A stretch of DNA of 64,000 bases from SLDF01 sp964537925 (lineage in GTDB: Bacteria; Bacteroidota; Bacteroidia; Chitinophagales; Saprospiraceae), in NCBI GenBank assembly GCA_964537925.1, contig CAZICV010000005.1, forward strand, positions 1 to 64,000. The letters are read 5' to 3'. The notes under the pieces are model-generated. The model saw only the letters and a list, made by a program, of their open reading frames with translations. It was not told the origin of the DNA and ran no database searches. Below, one piece after another: positions 45,377 to 54,564 of this stretch. Position 1 is the first letter of the stretch. The number at the start of each line of letters is the position of its first letter. Both the position numbers and the translations under genes were made by a program.

Positions 45377-46858
45377 TTAGTGTATGCGGATCATCCGCGC
45401 CAGCCTTACGGGAAGCAAATACTCACGATCCCCGCACCGGATGGTGAAACTCTGTTCATCGCTTGTTACTACTACGATCATATCCCCGGACCTGAGATCG
45501 CGGCTCCATAGCTCTGCCGTGATATGCTCATTGATCTGGTCGCCGTGGATACGGGCCTGCTCACCGGCTCCCAGGTGAGAGATGGCCCTCAACGGGGTAC
45601 TGGGGCGCAGTGGAATGGGTGACCCGTGCGGATCCTTTTCAGGATAGCCGAGTGTTTTCTCTACCTCGTCAAGCAGCTCTTCAGGCAACAAGTGCTCCAG
45701 CTTCTCGGCTTCCTCATGTATTTGCTCTTCATTTAGTCCGATCTCATTGACCAGGTATGTTTCCCAGAGACGGTGTGCACGCACCAGGTGGCGGGCAGCT
45801 GCTGTACCACGGTCAGTCAGGCGGATCTCGTTACCGGTTTTTTCCACCAGTTTACGGCGTTCCAGGTCTTGCAGGATCAGTTGAAGGCGCTGCGGCCTGA
45901 ATGGGCCAGTCTTGAGATCGGCGATATTTACAGGACCTTTTTCCAGTTGCTTGTAGAGACCTTTTAAGAAATCTTCGCCCTCGATCTTCTTCCGGTGCGC
46001 TGCTTTTCTTCTCCACTTCATGAGAACACCTTTCTGTGGGGAGAAGATACCGGCGAGGAGATAGAAGCAGGCTGCCGTGACGGTCATAGCCGGTCCGGGC
46101 GCTATTTCGAGCAGGATAGCTGAGATCAGCCCGGTGACTCCGGCCGCCATGCCGATCGCGGCCGCCAGGAAGATTACACGCTTGAGATTGGAAGAGAGCA
46201 TCAACGCGGTAGCTGCCGGTGTAATCAGCATGGAGACGACCAGTATGACGCCGACCATCTGCAAGGCCGAAACAACCGTCAGGGCCAGCAGGAACATCAG
46301 GTAGTATTGTACGGCACTGGAAGAGATACCCATTGTGTCCGCTACTACGGGCTGGAAAGATGTGATGAACAGGTGGCGGTAGAACACCAGTACACTCGCC
46401 AGTGTAAATACGCTCACAGAGGCAGTAAGCAGCAGGTCCGCATCAGAAACACCCAGCACATTACCGAATAGAAAATCCTTCAGGTCCAGGTGTACACCCC
46501 GTTCTCCGGAAATCAGGGATATACCGATCACGCCGAGGGCGAACATAGTGGTGAAAACGATACCTACGGCGGCATCCGCCCTGGTACTGAATGTCCGCTG
46601 TATCCATATAATAGCGAAAGCCGTGATCAGTCCGGCCAGGACTGCACCGGAAAAAAAGCCGATGCTGGAATACCCGAGCAACATGAACGAAAGCACGATG
46701 CCCGGCAGTATTGAATGCGAAAGCGCATCGCCGATCAACGACATGTTGCGCAGCACAATGAAGCAGCCCAGCGCTCCGCAGGTAGCCCCTACAAGCAAAG
46801 CCGCCCACAAGGCACGGATAGCCCAGGGGTAGGAAAATGCCTCATGCAGTACCTCCAT
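45377..46858 (-). CDS. ABC-3 metal permease fused to a DtxR/MntR-type regulator
   Basis: A 493-residue fusion. Residues 1-285 are an eight-to-nine-helix zinc/manganese/iron permease (ABC-3 type, TroC/ZnuB-like) with GCFIVLRNMSLIGDALSHSILPG. Residues about 300-440 carry a DtxR-like winged helix (KGPVNIADLKTGPFRP, then RKLVEKTGNEIRLTDRG) and metal-binding dimerisation helices (RAHRLWETYLVNE, IHEEAEKLEHLL, LGYPEKDPHGSPIP). Residues 440-493 look like the third, SH3-like domain. Permease-regulator fusions occur in Bacteroidota. No ATPase or binding-protein gene is adjacent; the ATPase must lie elsewhere. Confidence 0.88.
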   Translation of the reverse strand: MEVLHEAFSYPWAIRALWAALLVGATCGALGCFIVLRNMSLIGDALSHSILPGIVLSFMLLGYSSIGFFSGAVLAGLITAFAIIWIQRTFSTRADAAVGIVFTTMFALGVIGISLISGERGVHLDLKDFLFGNVLGVSDADLLLTASVSVFTLASVLVFYRHLFITSFQPVVADTMGISSSAVQYYLMFLLALTVVSALQMVGVILVVSMLITPAATALMLSSNLKRVIFLAAAIGMAAGVTGLISAILLEIAPGPAMTVTAACFYLLAGIFSPQKGVLMKWRRKAAHRKKIEGEDFLKGLYKQLEKGPVNIADLKTGPFRPQRLQLILQDLERRKLVEKTGNEIRLTDRGTAAARHLVRAHRLWETYLVNEIGLNEEQIHEEAEKLEHLLPEELLDEVEKTLGYPEKDPHGSPIPLRPSTPLRAISHLGAGEQARIHGDQINEHITAELWSRDLRSGDMIVVVTSDEQSFTIRCGDREYLLPVRLARMIRIH

Positions 46859-46884
46859 ATCGCAGGCTTTGTATTACCTGTAGG

Positions 46885-46913
46885 CAAATGTACATATCTC
46901 CTTTAAAGGCAAA
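46885..46913 (-). promoter_or_regulatory. Perfect promoter of the metal permease with an internal palindrome
   Basis: On the minus strand: TTTG (46910-46913), a 17-bp spacer, then TACATTTG (46885-46892), a full match. CCTTTAAAGG (46900-46909), a perfect 10-bp palindrome, lies inside the spacer and would be well placed as an operator. Confidence 0.6.
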
Positions 46914-46919
46914 GCCGAT

Positions 46920-47813
46920 CTACAAGCCGAATAACATGCCTTCTTTCATTGCGTAATGAGAGGTGGCCATCTCGTGAAAACCATGCCTGTCCAGCATCCA
47001 GCGGATCAGCTCAAAAGCTACAACGATCAGGTCACGCCGCTCGGCCGGTATCCAGTCGATGTGACTCCGGGCCTGTGCATCAGACCTGCGGACCTGCTCG
47101 TACAGCGGGTGGAAGTTGATGATGGATAACAGGGCATACGGGGAGTTGTCGTCCTTGATCCCATAAGCGGCTTCCAGTACTTCAAATGTACCGGATGCGC
47201 CTACCAGAACCTGTGGGCTCCACTCCTTTACGGCTGCCAGCAGCGGAGCACATTGCTCATCGAGGAAATCATGCAGTGCCCTTACCGCTTCAGCCGCGAT
47301 CGGATCGGCCCGGTGAAATCTGCGGAAAAGCACGGCTACGCCTACAGGAAAGCTGCCACTCCAGATGATCTCTTCGGAAGCTGCCAGGATGAATTCTACA
47401 CTTCCGCCCCCGATATCCATAATAAGTACGGGCCGCTCAGTGATCGGATAAGCGTGTTTCACACCTTCGTATATCCAACGGGCTTCGTTTACCCCATTGA
47501 TCACTTCTACTTCGAAGCCCGTCTCTTCCCTGACCTGCTCCAGGAACTCCGGTGCGTTGGCCGCCGTTCTCAGTGCCGCTGTCCCGAATGCCCTCGCATC
47601 AGTAAGCCCGTAGGCCGACAGGGCTTCCCTGAATCTGCGCAAAGCCGAAATGCCCCTCTGGAAAGGAGCCGCTCCGATCCGTTCGATCCCGTCCTGGGCC
47701 AGCCGTACGTAGATGCGGTCCCTGTAGAGGATCTTGATCTCTCTGCCGGTCACATCGGCTATGAGCAGATGGAAAGTATTCGTGCCAAGATCTATTACTG
47801 CTTTGACCGGCAT
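46920..47813 (-). CDS. Ppx/GppA phosphatase family protein
   Basis: A 297-residue ASKHA-fold hydrolase related to exopolyphosphatase and pppGpp phosphohydrolase. Motifs: AVIDLGTNTFHLLIAD at the N terminus (phosphate 1 loop), LIMDIGGGSVEFI (phosphate 2), VLVGASGTFEVLEAAYG (adenosine-type loop). Only the two N-terminal ASKHA domains are present; the C-terminal HD-like domain of long Ppx is missing, as in short bacterial forms. Polyphosphate or pppGpp cannot be decided. Confidence 0.87.
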   Translation of the reverse strand: MPVKAVIDLGTNTFHLLIADVTGREIKILYRDRIYVRLAQDGIERIGAAPFQRGISALRRFREALSAYGLTDARAFGTAALRTAANAPEFLEQVREETGFEVEVINGVNEARWIYEGVKHAYPITERPVLIMDIGGGSVEFILAASEEIIWSGSFPVGVAVLFRRFHRADPIAAEAVRALHDFLDEQCAPLLAAVKEWSPQVLVGASGTFEVLEAAYGIKDDNSPYALLSIINFHPLYEQVRRSDAQARSHIDWIPAERRDLIVVAFELIRWMLDRHGFHEMATSHYAMKEGMLFGL

Positions 47814-47835
47814 ATAGAAGTGTCAGTGTAGCATT

Positions 47836-48336
47836 TTAATTGGAAGCGGGCGGTGTCTTGCCTTGCATCTCATATATATTGTCCATGATGGCTTTATATA
47901 TGGTCTTGCCGTCTTCGGAGAGTGCGTTGGCATATACCTTTTGGTTGTTCTTGAGGAATATGATGTAGGCGCACCGGTCTGAGAAATACAGTTCTCCGGT
48001 GTAAAGCAGCTCGGTGTCCTTCTTGAAGAAGATCATGGCAGTAAGCTTGCAGGCCGGGTCTATCTGCGCGGGCAGGCCGGATATATTCTCCAGGTCCTCC
48101 GCGATTTCGGAGCGTTCGTACATGCTCAGGCTGAAGTCAGGCTCAAAGAAACTGTAGTCTATACCAGTGCTGTGGGTAGCCAGAGCCTGTAATTCGGATA
48201 CGGGCAGCGGGGGCAGGGCCTGGGTCGCAGCAGCCGGTGGCGTTTCGCCCGGGGATGCTGCAGGTTTGTCACTGTTGCAGGCGCTCAGGTAGCACAGGGA
48301 CAGGAAAAGTACACCGATGATGGTGGTCCGGATCAT
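47836..48336 (-). CDS. Lipoprotein of unknown function
   Basis: A 166-residue lipoprotein. The start at 48336 (MIRTTIIGVLFLSLCYLSAC) gives a proper signal and lipobox LSAC; an ATG at 48357 would overlap the PorT-like gene. A Pro/Ala-rich linker (about 25-45) leads to a beta-rich domain ending YKAIMDNIYEM. Family not recognised. It lies 10 bp after the PorT-like gene. Confidence 0.65.
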   Translation of the reverse strand: MIRTTIIGVLFLSLCYLSACNSDKPAASPGETPPAAATQALPPLPVSELQALATHSTGIDYSFFEPDFSLSMYERSEIAEDLENISGLPAQIDPACKLTAMIFFKKDTELLYTGELYFSDRCAYIIFLKNNQKVYANALSEDGKTIYKAIMDNIYEMQGKTPPASN

Positions 48337-48346
48337 AGATATAGGA

Positions 48347-48994
48347 TTATAGGTCATAGAAAAGGCTCAGGTTCAGAAAATAGCTGCGCATGGACGGGTG
48401 TACAGAACCCGGTACTTTGTTTCTGTTGTACAGCAGGGTGGCGGAGCGGCTGTATTGCAGTTGTACCGACCAGCGCTGGCTGAGATGGAAGAGAACCCCT
48501 GCCATCCAGCTGATATCGTTGGTCCGGTATTCCTCGCGGGCGACGCCCAGGCCACCGTCTTGTACGGTATAGTCGAAAAGCCGGCCATAAGCCAGGCCCG
48601 CAAAATAATGTATTTTGTAGTAACCCTCTTCCACCAGCCAGTCCTTGACGTGAAAAGTCACAGGTACCTCCATATAGTGCAGTCTGATCCGGAGTACTTC
48701 GGGTGCGCTGAAAGCCAGAAAACGAGACATCGATCCCCGCTGGCTGTAGGCCAGCCCTATGCGCAATTCAGTGATGTCCGTCAGGTAGGTAATCCCGGAT
48801 ATGCCGCACTGTAGCCCGGGGCTGTTGTACCCATACGAGTAGTCGCCGTCGATCTGTGCCATATTGAGCCCGGCAAAGACAGAGGTCCCGAAGCGCTGTG
48901 CACTCAGCTGTTTCGGCAGGGAGCTGATCAAAAGGACCAGAATGCCGAAAAGCCAGGCCTGTTTGACGGATAATCTGTTTATTTGTAGTACCAC
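48347..48994 (-). CDS. PorT-like outer-membrane beta-barrel protein
   Basis: A 215-residue eight-stranded barrel. The signal peptide (about 1-32, ending LSAQ) is followed by FGTSVFAGLNMAQIDGDYS, the opening of PorT/OMP_b-brl_2 proteins, and ends in SYFLNLSLFYDL with an aromatic C-terminal strand. The start is a GTG at 48994. PorT itself is a T9SS factor in Porphyromonas, but many relatives have no proven role, so only the fold is claimed. Confidence 0.75.
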   Translation of the reverse strand: MVLQINRLSVKQAWLFGILVLLISSLPKQLSAQRFGTSVFAGLNMAQIDGDYSYGYNSPGLQCGISGITYLTDITELRIGLAYSQRGSMSRFLAFSAPEVLRIRLHYMEVPVTFHVKDWLVEEGYYKIHYFAGLAYGRLFDYTVQDGGLGVAREEYRTNDISWMAGVLFHLSQRWSVQLQYSRSATLLYNRNKVPGSVHPSMRSYFLNLSLFYDL

Positions 48995-49018
48995 CAGTTA
49001 AGTGTTCTGTCGACTTGT

Positions 49019-49300
49019 ATGATCAAATATACCAAAAACAACCTTGAGAAGCTGGAAACAGCCTTCGGCCAGTTGGGATACAAGGTCCGCTATGAGAAAG
49101 GACAGTTCCAGTCGGGTTATTGTATCGTGGCCCAGCAGAAGGTTGTTGTCATCAACCGTTTCTTCGATATCCAGGCGAGGATATGGACGCTGCTGGAAAT
49201 ATTAAAAATCATCGATTGGCAGCCGGAAGCACTGGACCCGAAGCTGTCGGCCTGGCTTGAAGGCATTGTTCATCAGCAGGCGGAGACGCATGAGCAATGA
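49019..49300 (+). CDS. Small conserved Bacteroidota protein
   Basis: A 93-residue cytoplasmic protein of unknown function with a beta-beta core GYCIVAQQKVVVINRFFDIQARI, typical of a protein I recall as widespread and uncharacterised in Bacteroidota. It overlaps the next gene by 11 nt, suggesting coupled translation. It diverges from the PorT-like gene over only 24 bp. Confidence 0.7.
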   Translation: MIKYTKNNLEKLETAFGQLGYKVRYEKGQFQSGYCIVAQQKVVVINRFFDIQARIWTLLEILKIIDWQPEALDPKLSAWLEGIVHQQAETHEQ

Positions 49301-50072
49301 CCTTGCACTGCAAATGGACTTCCTCGGTACGGGGACTTCACAGGGTGTGCCCGTCATAGGCTGCATGTGTGCAGTCTGTAACTCCGAAGATCCAAGAGAT
49401 ATGCGTCTGAGGACCTCCGTGGCGGTCTCCTGGGGCAAACACCGGGTCGTAGTGGATGTAGGACCGGATTTCCGGCAACAGGTACTGCGGGCCGGATTCC
49501 GCGATCTCGATGCGATCCTCATCACGCACGAACACAATGATCATGTGATCGGGCTGGACGAGATACGGCCTTTCAACTTTATGAAGCGGGCTCCCCTGGC
49601 CGTCTATGCCACGGAGGATGTCCAACTGGAGCTGAAGCAGCGATTTGCCTATGTGTTCGATCCTGATCCTTATCCCGGCGCTCCAAGGGTCAGATTTCAT
49701 ACGATCCGCCCCGGAGATGCATTCACCGTAGGTGGTCTTGAAATCAGGCCTATCCTGGTACACCACGGAGATATGCCGGTACTCGGGTTCCGGTTTGGAG
49801 AAATCGTCTATATCACGGATGCCAAAACAATATCCGATGAACAAAGAGCCCTTATCAGGGGGGCGGGTATACTTGTGCTCAATGCATTGCACCACACACC
49901 GCATCATGCACACCTGAATCTGTCTGAAGCGCTGGACCTGATCAAAGATCTGAAACCCGTCCATACCTACCTGGTACATGTCAGTCATCATATGGGCCGG
50001 TACGCTGAGATCAACCCTCAGTTGCCTCCGGGTGTTAGTCTGGCATACGACGGACTGAGTATAACCTTGTAG
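49290..50072 (+). CDS. PhnP-like metallo-beta-lactamase-fold phosphodiesterase
   Basis: A 260-residue metal hydrolase. The start at 49290 (MSNDLALQMDFLGTGTSQ) overlaps the preceding gene by 11 nt; an ATG at 49257 is possible. Motifs: GTGTSQGVPVIGCMCAVCNS, with Cys residues as in the structural zinc site of PhnP, then H-x-H-x-D-H in ITHEHNDHVIGLD, and LHHTPHHAHLNLSEAL and HVSHHMG for the remaining metal ligands. PhnP cleaves phosphoribosyl cyclic phosphate; the substrate here is not proven. Confidence 0.83.
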   Translation: MSNDLALQMDFLGTGTSQGVPVIGCMCAVCNSEDPRDMRLRTSVAVSWGKHRVVVDVGPDFRQQVLRAGFRDLDAILITHEHNDHVIGLDEIRPFNFMKRAPLAVYATEDVQLELKQRFAYVFDPDPYPGAPRVRFHTIRPGDAFTVGGLEIRPILVHHGDMPVLGFRFGEIVYITDAKTISDEQRALIRGAGILVLNALHHTPHHAHLNLSEALDLIKDLKPVHTYLVHVSHHMGRYAEINPQLPPGVSLAYDGLSITL

Positions 50073-50075
50073 CCT

Positions 50076-52115
50076 ATGAACCGACTGGCGGGTGAATCGA
50101 GCCCCTACCTGCAACAGCATGCACACAATCCTGTAGCATGGTACCCGTGGGGAGACGACGCTTTTGAAGAAGCAGTACGTGCAGATAAACCCATATTGCT
50201 CAGTATCGGGTATGCGACCTGTCACTGGTGCCATGTCATGGAACGTGAATCCTTTGAGGACGAGGAGACAGCAGACCTGATGAACCGCCTGTTTGTCTGT
50301 ATAAAACTGGACCGGGAAGAATATCCCGAACTCGACAAGTTGTATATGGAAGCCGTGCAGATGCTTCACGGACATGGGGGCTGGCCGCTGAATTGTTTTT
50401 TGCTGCCCGACAAGAGGCCTTTTTACGGAGGGACTTATTACCCGGCCGTGCCAGGGTATGGGCGGCCTTCATGGAAGCAGGTACTTGTCAATATAGCCGG
50501 GGCATATCGTACTAAGAAAGAGCAGGTCGCCGATCAGGCGGCCAGGCTGGCAGGCCTGATCGCAGGAGCAAGCGACAAGTTTATTCACCCGGTGGGTCCG
50601 GACATGACTGCCGGCATCTTTTCCGTAGAGGAGGAGGCGGATTTTATGCAGAAGCTTGAAGACCAGTTTGACACGGTCCATGGCGGTTTTGGCGGCGCCC
50701 CGAAGTTTCCTTCTACCGATGCCCTGAAGTACCTGCTGTTACACAGTTATTATTCAGGAGATCAGCGTGCGGCCCGGCATTGTTTCTTTACGCTGGATCG
50801 TATGCTGCTGGGTGGTATATACGATCAGGCAGGAGGCGGTTTCGCCAGGTATACGGTCGATGAAGCCTGGTCGGTCCCTCATTTTGAAAAAATGCTCTAT
50901 GACAATGCGCTCCTGCTGGAGATACTGGCAGATGCATATGCTTCAGGTGGCCAGCCGGCATATTTCCGTAGCGCCCGGGACATACTGGCTTTTCTCAGGG
51001 ATGAGCTTTTCAATGCTGAGTCAGGATTGTACTATAGCGCCCTGGATGCAGATTCGGAAGGATCGGAGGGGCGGTTTTATGTCTGGTCCTATGAGGAGTT
51101 TACCGCCTTGGCCGGGCAGGATAAGGACCTGTTCTGTGACTTTTTCGGCGTGGAGCCTGAAGGCAACTGGGAGGAGACCAATATTCTGCGAAGGCCGGCT
51201 TTCGAGGAAGAATACGCTCGTACTCAAGGGCTTGACGAGACAGATTTCGGTCGGCGGGTGAGTGAATTCAGGCGCCGCTTGATGGAGGCGCGCGCGCGGA
51301 GGCAGCGCCCGATCACGGATGACAAGCATATACTGTCGTGGAATGCATTGCTTGTCCCGGCATTCCTGAAGTGGCATATGTACACGGGGGATACTGATTT
51401 TTTGCAGGTGGGTCTGGATCTGTGGGAGTCTATAGATCAGGTATTTGCCGGTCCGGCAAACAGCTACGCAAGGGTGGCTATGGGGGCATCGGCCAGGCTT
51501 GCTGCCAACCTGGATGACTACGCCTACCTGATCCGGGCAGGTCTGGTTGTTTACCGGGCCACGCTTGACAGCAGTCACCTCGACAAGGTGGCCGGTCTGG
51601 CGGAGTTCGCCATAGATCATTTTCTTGACCCGGCCGACGGGTTGTTCTTCTATACCTTGCCTGGGGATGATAATGTGTTTGCCCGCAGGAAGGAGGTCTT
51701 TGACGCGGGGCTTTCCAATGCACAGGCGATCATGGCAGCGAATCTCCGGGAGCTTGGGCTTCTCAGAAGCAGGCCTGAATGGGGCAGGGCGGCAGAACGC
51801 ATGCTTCTGGCCATCGGCCCTGCATTGATGAAATATCCGTCTGCACTGGCGGGGTGGGCCTGCTCAGCACTGATGACCGGGCGAAGCTTGTTTGAGATAT
51901 GGTCGGGCGGCGTAGCCGGTAGTAAAGTGCTTACGGACGTAAAAATGCATTATTTACCAAACGTAATAATAAATCCCGCTGTAATTCATTATGTTACAGG
52001 CGTTTCCGGACAAGTCGCCGATGACGCCGGTATATGGATTTGCAGCGAATTCGCTTGTGAGCTACCTGTGAAGACAACGGAAGAATTGATTGTACGTATA
52101 AAAGAGCGCCGGTGA
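50076..52115 (+). CDS. YyaL-type thioredoxin-fold and glycosidase-like protein
   Basis: A 679-residue protein of the YyaL/SPATA20 (DUF255) family. An N-terminal thioredoxin-like domain (1-165) opens NRLAGESSPYLQQHAHNPVAW and has CHWC in YATCHWCHVMERESFEDEE. An (alpha/alpha)6-barrel follows, with FPSTDALKYLLLHSYY, GGFARYTVDEAWSVPHFEKMLYDNALLLE and DDKHILSWNALLVPAFLKWH. Function is not settled. It ends in GTGA, overlapping the PorP/SprF start. Confidence 0.9.
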   Translation: MNRLAGESSPYLQQHAHNPVAWYPWGDDAFEEAVRADKPILLSIGYATCHWCHVMERESFEDEETADLMNRLFVCIKLDREEYPELDKLYMEAVQMLHGHGGWPLNCFLLPDKRPFYGGTYYPAVPGYGRPSWKQVLVNIAGAYRTKKEQVADQAARLAGLIAGASDKFIHPVGPDMTAGIFSVEEEADFMQKLEDQFDTVHGGFGGAPKFPSTDALKYLLLHSYYSGDQRAARHCFFTLDRMLLGGIYDQAGGGFARYTVDEAWSVPHFEKMLYDNALLLEILADAYASGGQPAYFRSARDILAFLRDELFNAESGLYYSALDADSEGSEGRFYVWSYEEFTALAGQDKDLFCDFFGVEPEGNWEETNILRRPAFEEEYARTQGLDETDFGRRVSEFRRRLMEARARRQRPITDDKHILSWNALLVPAFLKWHMYTGDTDFLQVGLDLWESIDQVFAGPANSYARVAMGASARLAANLDDYAYLIRAGLVVYRATLDSSHLDKVAGLAEFAIDHFLDPADGLFFYTLPGDDNVFARRKEVFDAGLSNAQAIMAANLRELGLLRSRPEWGRAAERMLLAIGPALMKYPSALAGWACSALMTGRSLFEIWSGGVAGSKVLTDVKMHYLPNVIINPAVIHYVTGVSGQVADDAGIWICSEFACELPVKTTEELIVRIKERR

Positions 52116-53089
52116 GAGCGAGGATACTGTGGTTAGGCTGGACAATGGCATTTCTTGGGGTAGCGGCACAAGCTCAGCAACCTGCACAGTACAGCCTTTT
52201 TTTCATGAACAAATATGGGTTCAATCCTGCCTACGCGGGCCTGGAGGGTGTAATGCACGCTACGGGTGTATACAGGAACCAGTGGGTAGGTATGGCACAG
52301 AATCCGAGATCGGGGCAGATCAATATACATACGCCTTACTATCAGTGGCATGGGGGGCTCGGTCTTGTTTTTGAGAATGACCAGGCTGGCGCGTACCAGG
52401 ACAACCAGGTCCGTATCTCGTACAATTACGTGCGCGAACTCCCTACCGGGCTGTTGATCTCAGGGGGACTCGCAGCAGGCATTGTGCAGAGAAGTCTGGA
52501 TGGGAACAAACTCATCACCCCGGACGGAAACTATGAGCCAGGACAGACTGATCACCACGATCCGAGGTTGCCTGCTGGCTTGGAAGTAGCAAGAGCTCCT
52601 AACCTGCAGGCCGGTATTTATTTGGCTTTCGGGCCGTTGGAAGGTGGATTGGCTGTACATAATCTGCTCAACAACCAGATCAGGTTCGGCGGAGAGTTGT
52701 CCGGCTTTACCCTCAGGAGAACGTATCTTGCCAATGCCGAATACGAAATTTCAAGCCTGGAGAGCTGGGTATTGACCCCGGCGTTACTCGTTAAAACAGA
52801 TCTGGCAGAGACGCAGATAGATATTGCGTTAAAGGCAGTATATAACAACAATTTGTTTGGCGGGGTGGCGTTTCGGGGATACAGTGGAAAGTCCATTGAC
52901 GCTTTTGTTTTATTTGGTGGCATAAAGTTGACGCCTTCTATTAATTTTGCATATGCCTATGATGCAACCCTATCTGCCTTGAGAACAGTGGGTCGTGGGT
53001 CGCATGAGATTGTTCTGACCTATCGATTTGGCAGAGCTCTTGGAGTCGGAGTCCCCGAAAAGATTATTTATAATCCAAGATTGTTGTAG
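52112..53089 (+). CDS. PorP/SprF family type IX secretion outer-membrane protein
   Basis: A 325-residue beta-barrel protein. The GTG at 52112 overlaps the YyaL stop by 4 nt (GTGA) and gives a signal peptide ending VAAQAQ. The body opens QYSLFFMNKYGFNPAYAGLEG and YRNQWVGM, the PorP/SprF signature. It lies just upstream of gldK as sprF-like genes often do in this phylum, so it is the better candidate for the T9SS anchor than the copy at 33945. Confidence 0.88.
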   Translation: MRARILWLGWTMAFLGVAAQAQQPAQYSLFFMNKYGFNPAYAGLEGVMHATGVYRNQWVGMAQNPRSGQINIHTPYYQWHGGLGLVFENDQAGAYQDNQVRISYNYVRELPTGLLISGGLAAGIVQRSLDGNKLITPDGNYEPGQTDHHDPRLPAGLEVARAPNLQAGIYLAFGPLEGGLAVHNLLNNQIRFGGELSGFTLRRTYLANAEYEISSLESWVLTPALLVKTDLAETQIDIALKAVYNNNLFGGVAFRGYSGKSIDAFVLFGGIKLTPSINFAYAYDATLSALRTVGRGSHEIVLTYRFGRALGVGVPEKIIYNPRLL

Positions 53090-53126
53090 ATTGGCGGTTT
53101 CTAAGGAGGCATTCGGGCACATATTA

Positions 53127-53147
53127 GGCAAAATAAAATATTTTGCC
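53127..53147. repeat. Perfect 9-bp hairpin between PorP and gldK
   Basis: GGCAAAATA-aaa-TATTTTGCC. The following bases are not a T-tract, so it is a weak terminator at best; attenuation or mRNA processing are other options. Confidence 0.45.
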
Positions 53148-53235
53148 GGATGTCTTTCGGAGAGAATTAAACTGAATTGAGAGTCAAAACCGGACAGAGA
53201 ATTGGTGCGTATGACATTTTTTTAAAAATTTTGTT

Positions 53236-53265
53236 TTTGAAAAGCGGTCGAAGAGAGTATATTTA
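53236..53265 (+). promoter_or_regulatory. Promoter of the gldK gene
   Basis: TTTG at 53236-53239, an 18-bp spacer and TATATTTA at 53258-53265, one mismatch from TAnnTTTG. The leader to 53317 is about 45 nt. This separates gld expression from the upstream PorP/YyaL genes. Confidence 0.5.
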
Positions 53266-53316
53266 CGCCCGTTTTTCATCTATAAGCTTTAAGGGAAATT
53301 ATCTATATCGTCTGTT

Positions 53317-54564
53317 ATGAAAAAACTAACCGTTGTTGTTGTAGGATTGCTGGCGCTCGCTGTGATGGTGAGTTCATGCGGAAAGAGCAGGCAGACCACC
53401 GGTCAGCTGATCGGGGTCCAGGACCGGCCCAATTGGAGGGGAATCAATCCTTACGGTATGGTCTACATTCCATCCGGAACACTGACGATCGGAGCAGGAG
53501 ATCAGGACGTAAGGAGTACATATCTCCAGCGTCCCAAGTCCATATCGATCTCAGGTTTTTATATGGATGATACTGAAGTGACGAACAATGAATACCGCCA
53601 GTTCGTATACTGGGTTCGGGACTCGATAGCTCACGTTATGCTCGAGGATTATATCGACGATGAGCAGGGCAACCAGATGATCGATTGGGAGCTCCCGATA
53701 GACTGGGACGATGAAGGACTGGCAGATATGTACTATCAGGGTGATGATGTGTACAATGGCAATACGAAAGAACTCAATGCCAGTCTGTTGATCTACAACT
53801 GGGATTTCTTTGATACGCCTGCTGCGGCGGCGGACAGAGGAAAGTCTCCACGTAACAAGTTCATCCGGAAGCTGTCCAGGAAAGTATATCCCGACACGCT
53901 TGTATGGGCGAGAGATTTCGCATACTCGTATAATGAGCCGATGGCGAGAAACTACTTCTGGCACCCGGCGTTCGATGACTACCCGGTAGTAGGTGTTGAC
54001 TGGCTGCAGGCCACTGCATTCTGCCACTGGCGTACACTTGTCTGGAACAAATACCGTCCTGACGAATCCCATTCAGAAGGTTTCCGCCTGCCTTTCGAGG
54101 CGGAGTGGGAGTACGCCGCAAGGGGTGGATATGAGCTCGCTCCTTATCCCTGGGGTGGCTATGGTCTGCGCAACGCAAAAGGTTGTCCCCTGGCCAACTT
54201 TAAGCCGGGCAGAGGTAACTATCCGGAGGACGGCGGTCAATATACGGTCAAAGCAGACGCCTATTTCCCGAACGAGTACGGTCTGTTCAATATGGCCGGA
54301 AACGTATCCGAATGGACTATCTCGGCTTTCGCAGAGAATGCTTACTCTTTCTATCACGATATGAACCCTGACTTCCGCTATGACGCTAAGGACGATGATC
54401 CTGAGTCGTTCAAGCGCAAGGTGATCAGAGGGGGTTCCTGGAAGGATATTGGCTATTTCCTTCGCACGGACGTCCGTCACTGGGAATACCAGGATTCTGC
54501 AAAGTCTTACATCGGATTCCGTTGTGTACTGCCGCACCTTGGCAGATCCATCAGCGATTTCTGA
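53317..54564 (+). CDS. gldK: Type IX secretion lipoprotein GldK (PorK)
   Basis: A 415-residue outer-membrane lipoprotein of the T9SS ring (GldK/PorK with GldN/PorN). The signal MKKLTVVVVGLLALAVMVSS precedes lipidation Cys21. A sulfatase-modifying-factor (FGE) fold shows DTEVTNNEYRQFVYWVRD, HPAFDDYPVVGVDW, GFRLPFEAEWEYAARGG and NVSEWT. The FGE catalytic cysteines are lacking, as in other GldK. Order with GldL, M and N downstream is standard. Confidence 0.93.
   Translation: MKKLTVVVVGLLALAVMVSSCGKSRQTTGQLIGVQDRPNWRGINPYGMVYIPSGTLTIGAGDQDVRSTYLQRPKSISISGFYMDDTEVTNNEYRQFVYWVRDSIAHVMLEDYIDDEQGNQMIDWELPIDWDDEGLADMYYQGDDVYNGNTKELNASLLIYNWDFFDTPAAAADRGKSPRNKFIRKLSRKVYPDTLVWARDFAYSYNEPMARNYFWHPAFDDYPVVGVDWLQATAFCHWRTLVWNKYRPDESHSEGFRLPFEAEWEYAARGGYELAPYPWGGYGLRNAKGCPLANFKPGRGNYPEDGGQYTVKADAYFPNEYGLFNMAGNVSEWTISAFAENAYSFYHDMNPDFRYDAKDDDPESFKRKVIRGGSWKDIGYFLRTDVRHWEYQDSAKSYIGFRCVLPHLGRSISDF

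Noticed and set aside
49338..50375. 345-residue minus-strand frame opposite the PhnP-like gene
   Set aside because: Antisense shadow with no motif; it crosses into YyaL.
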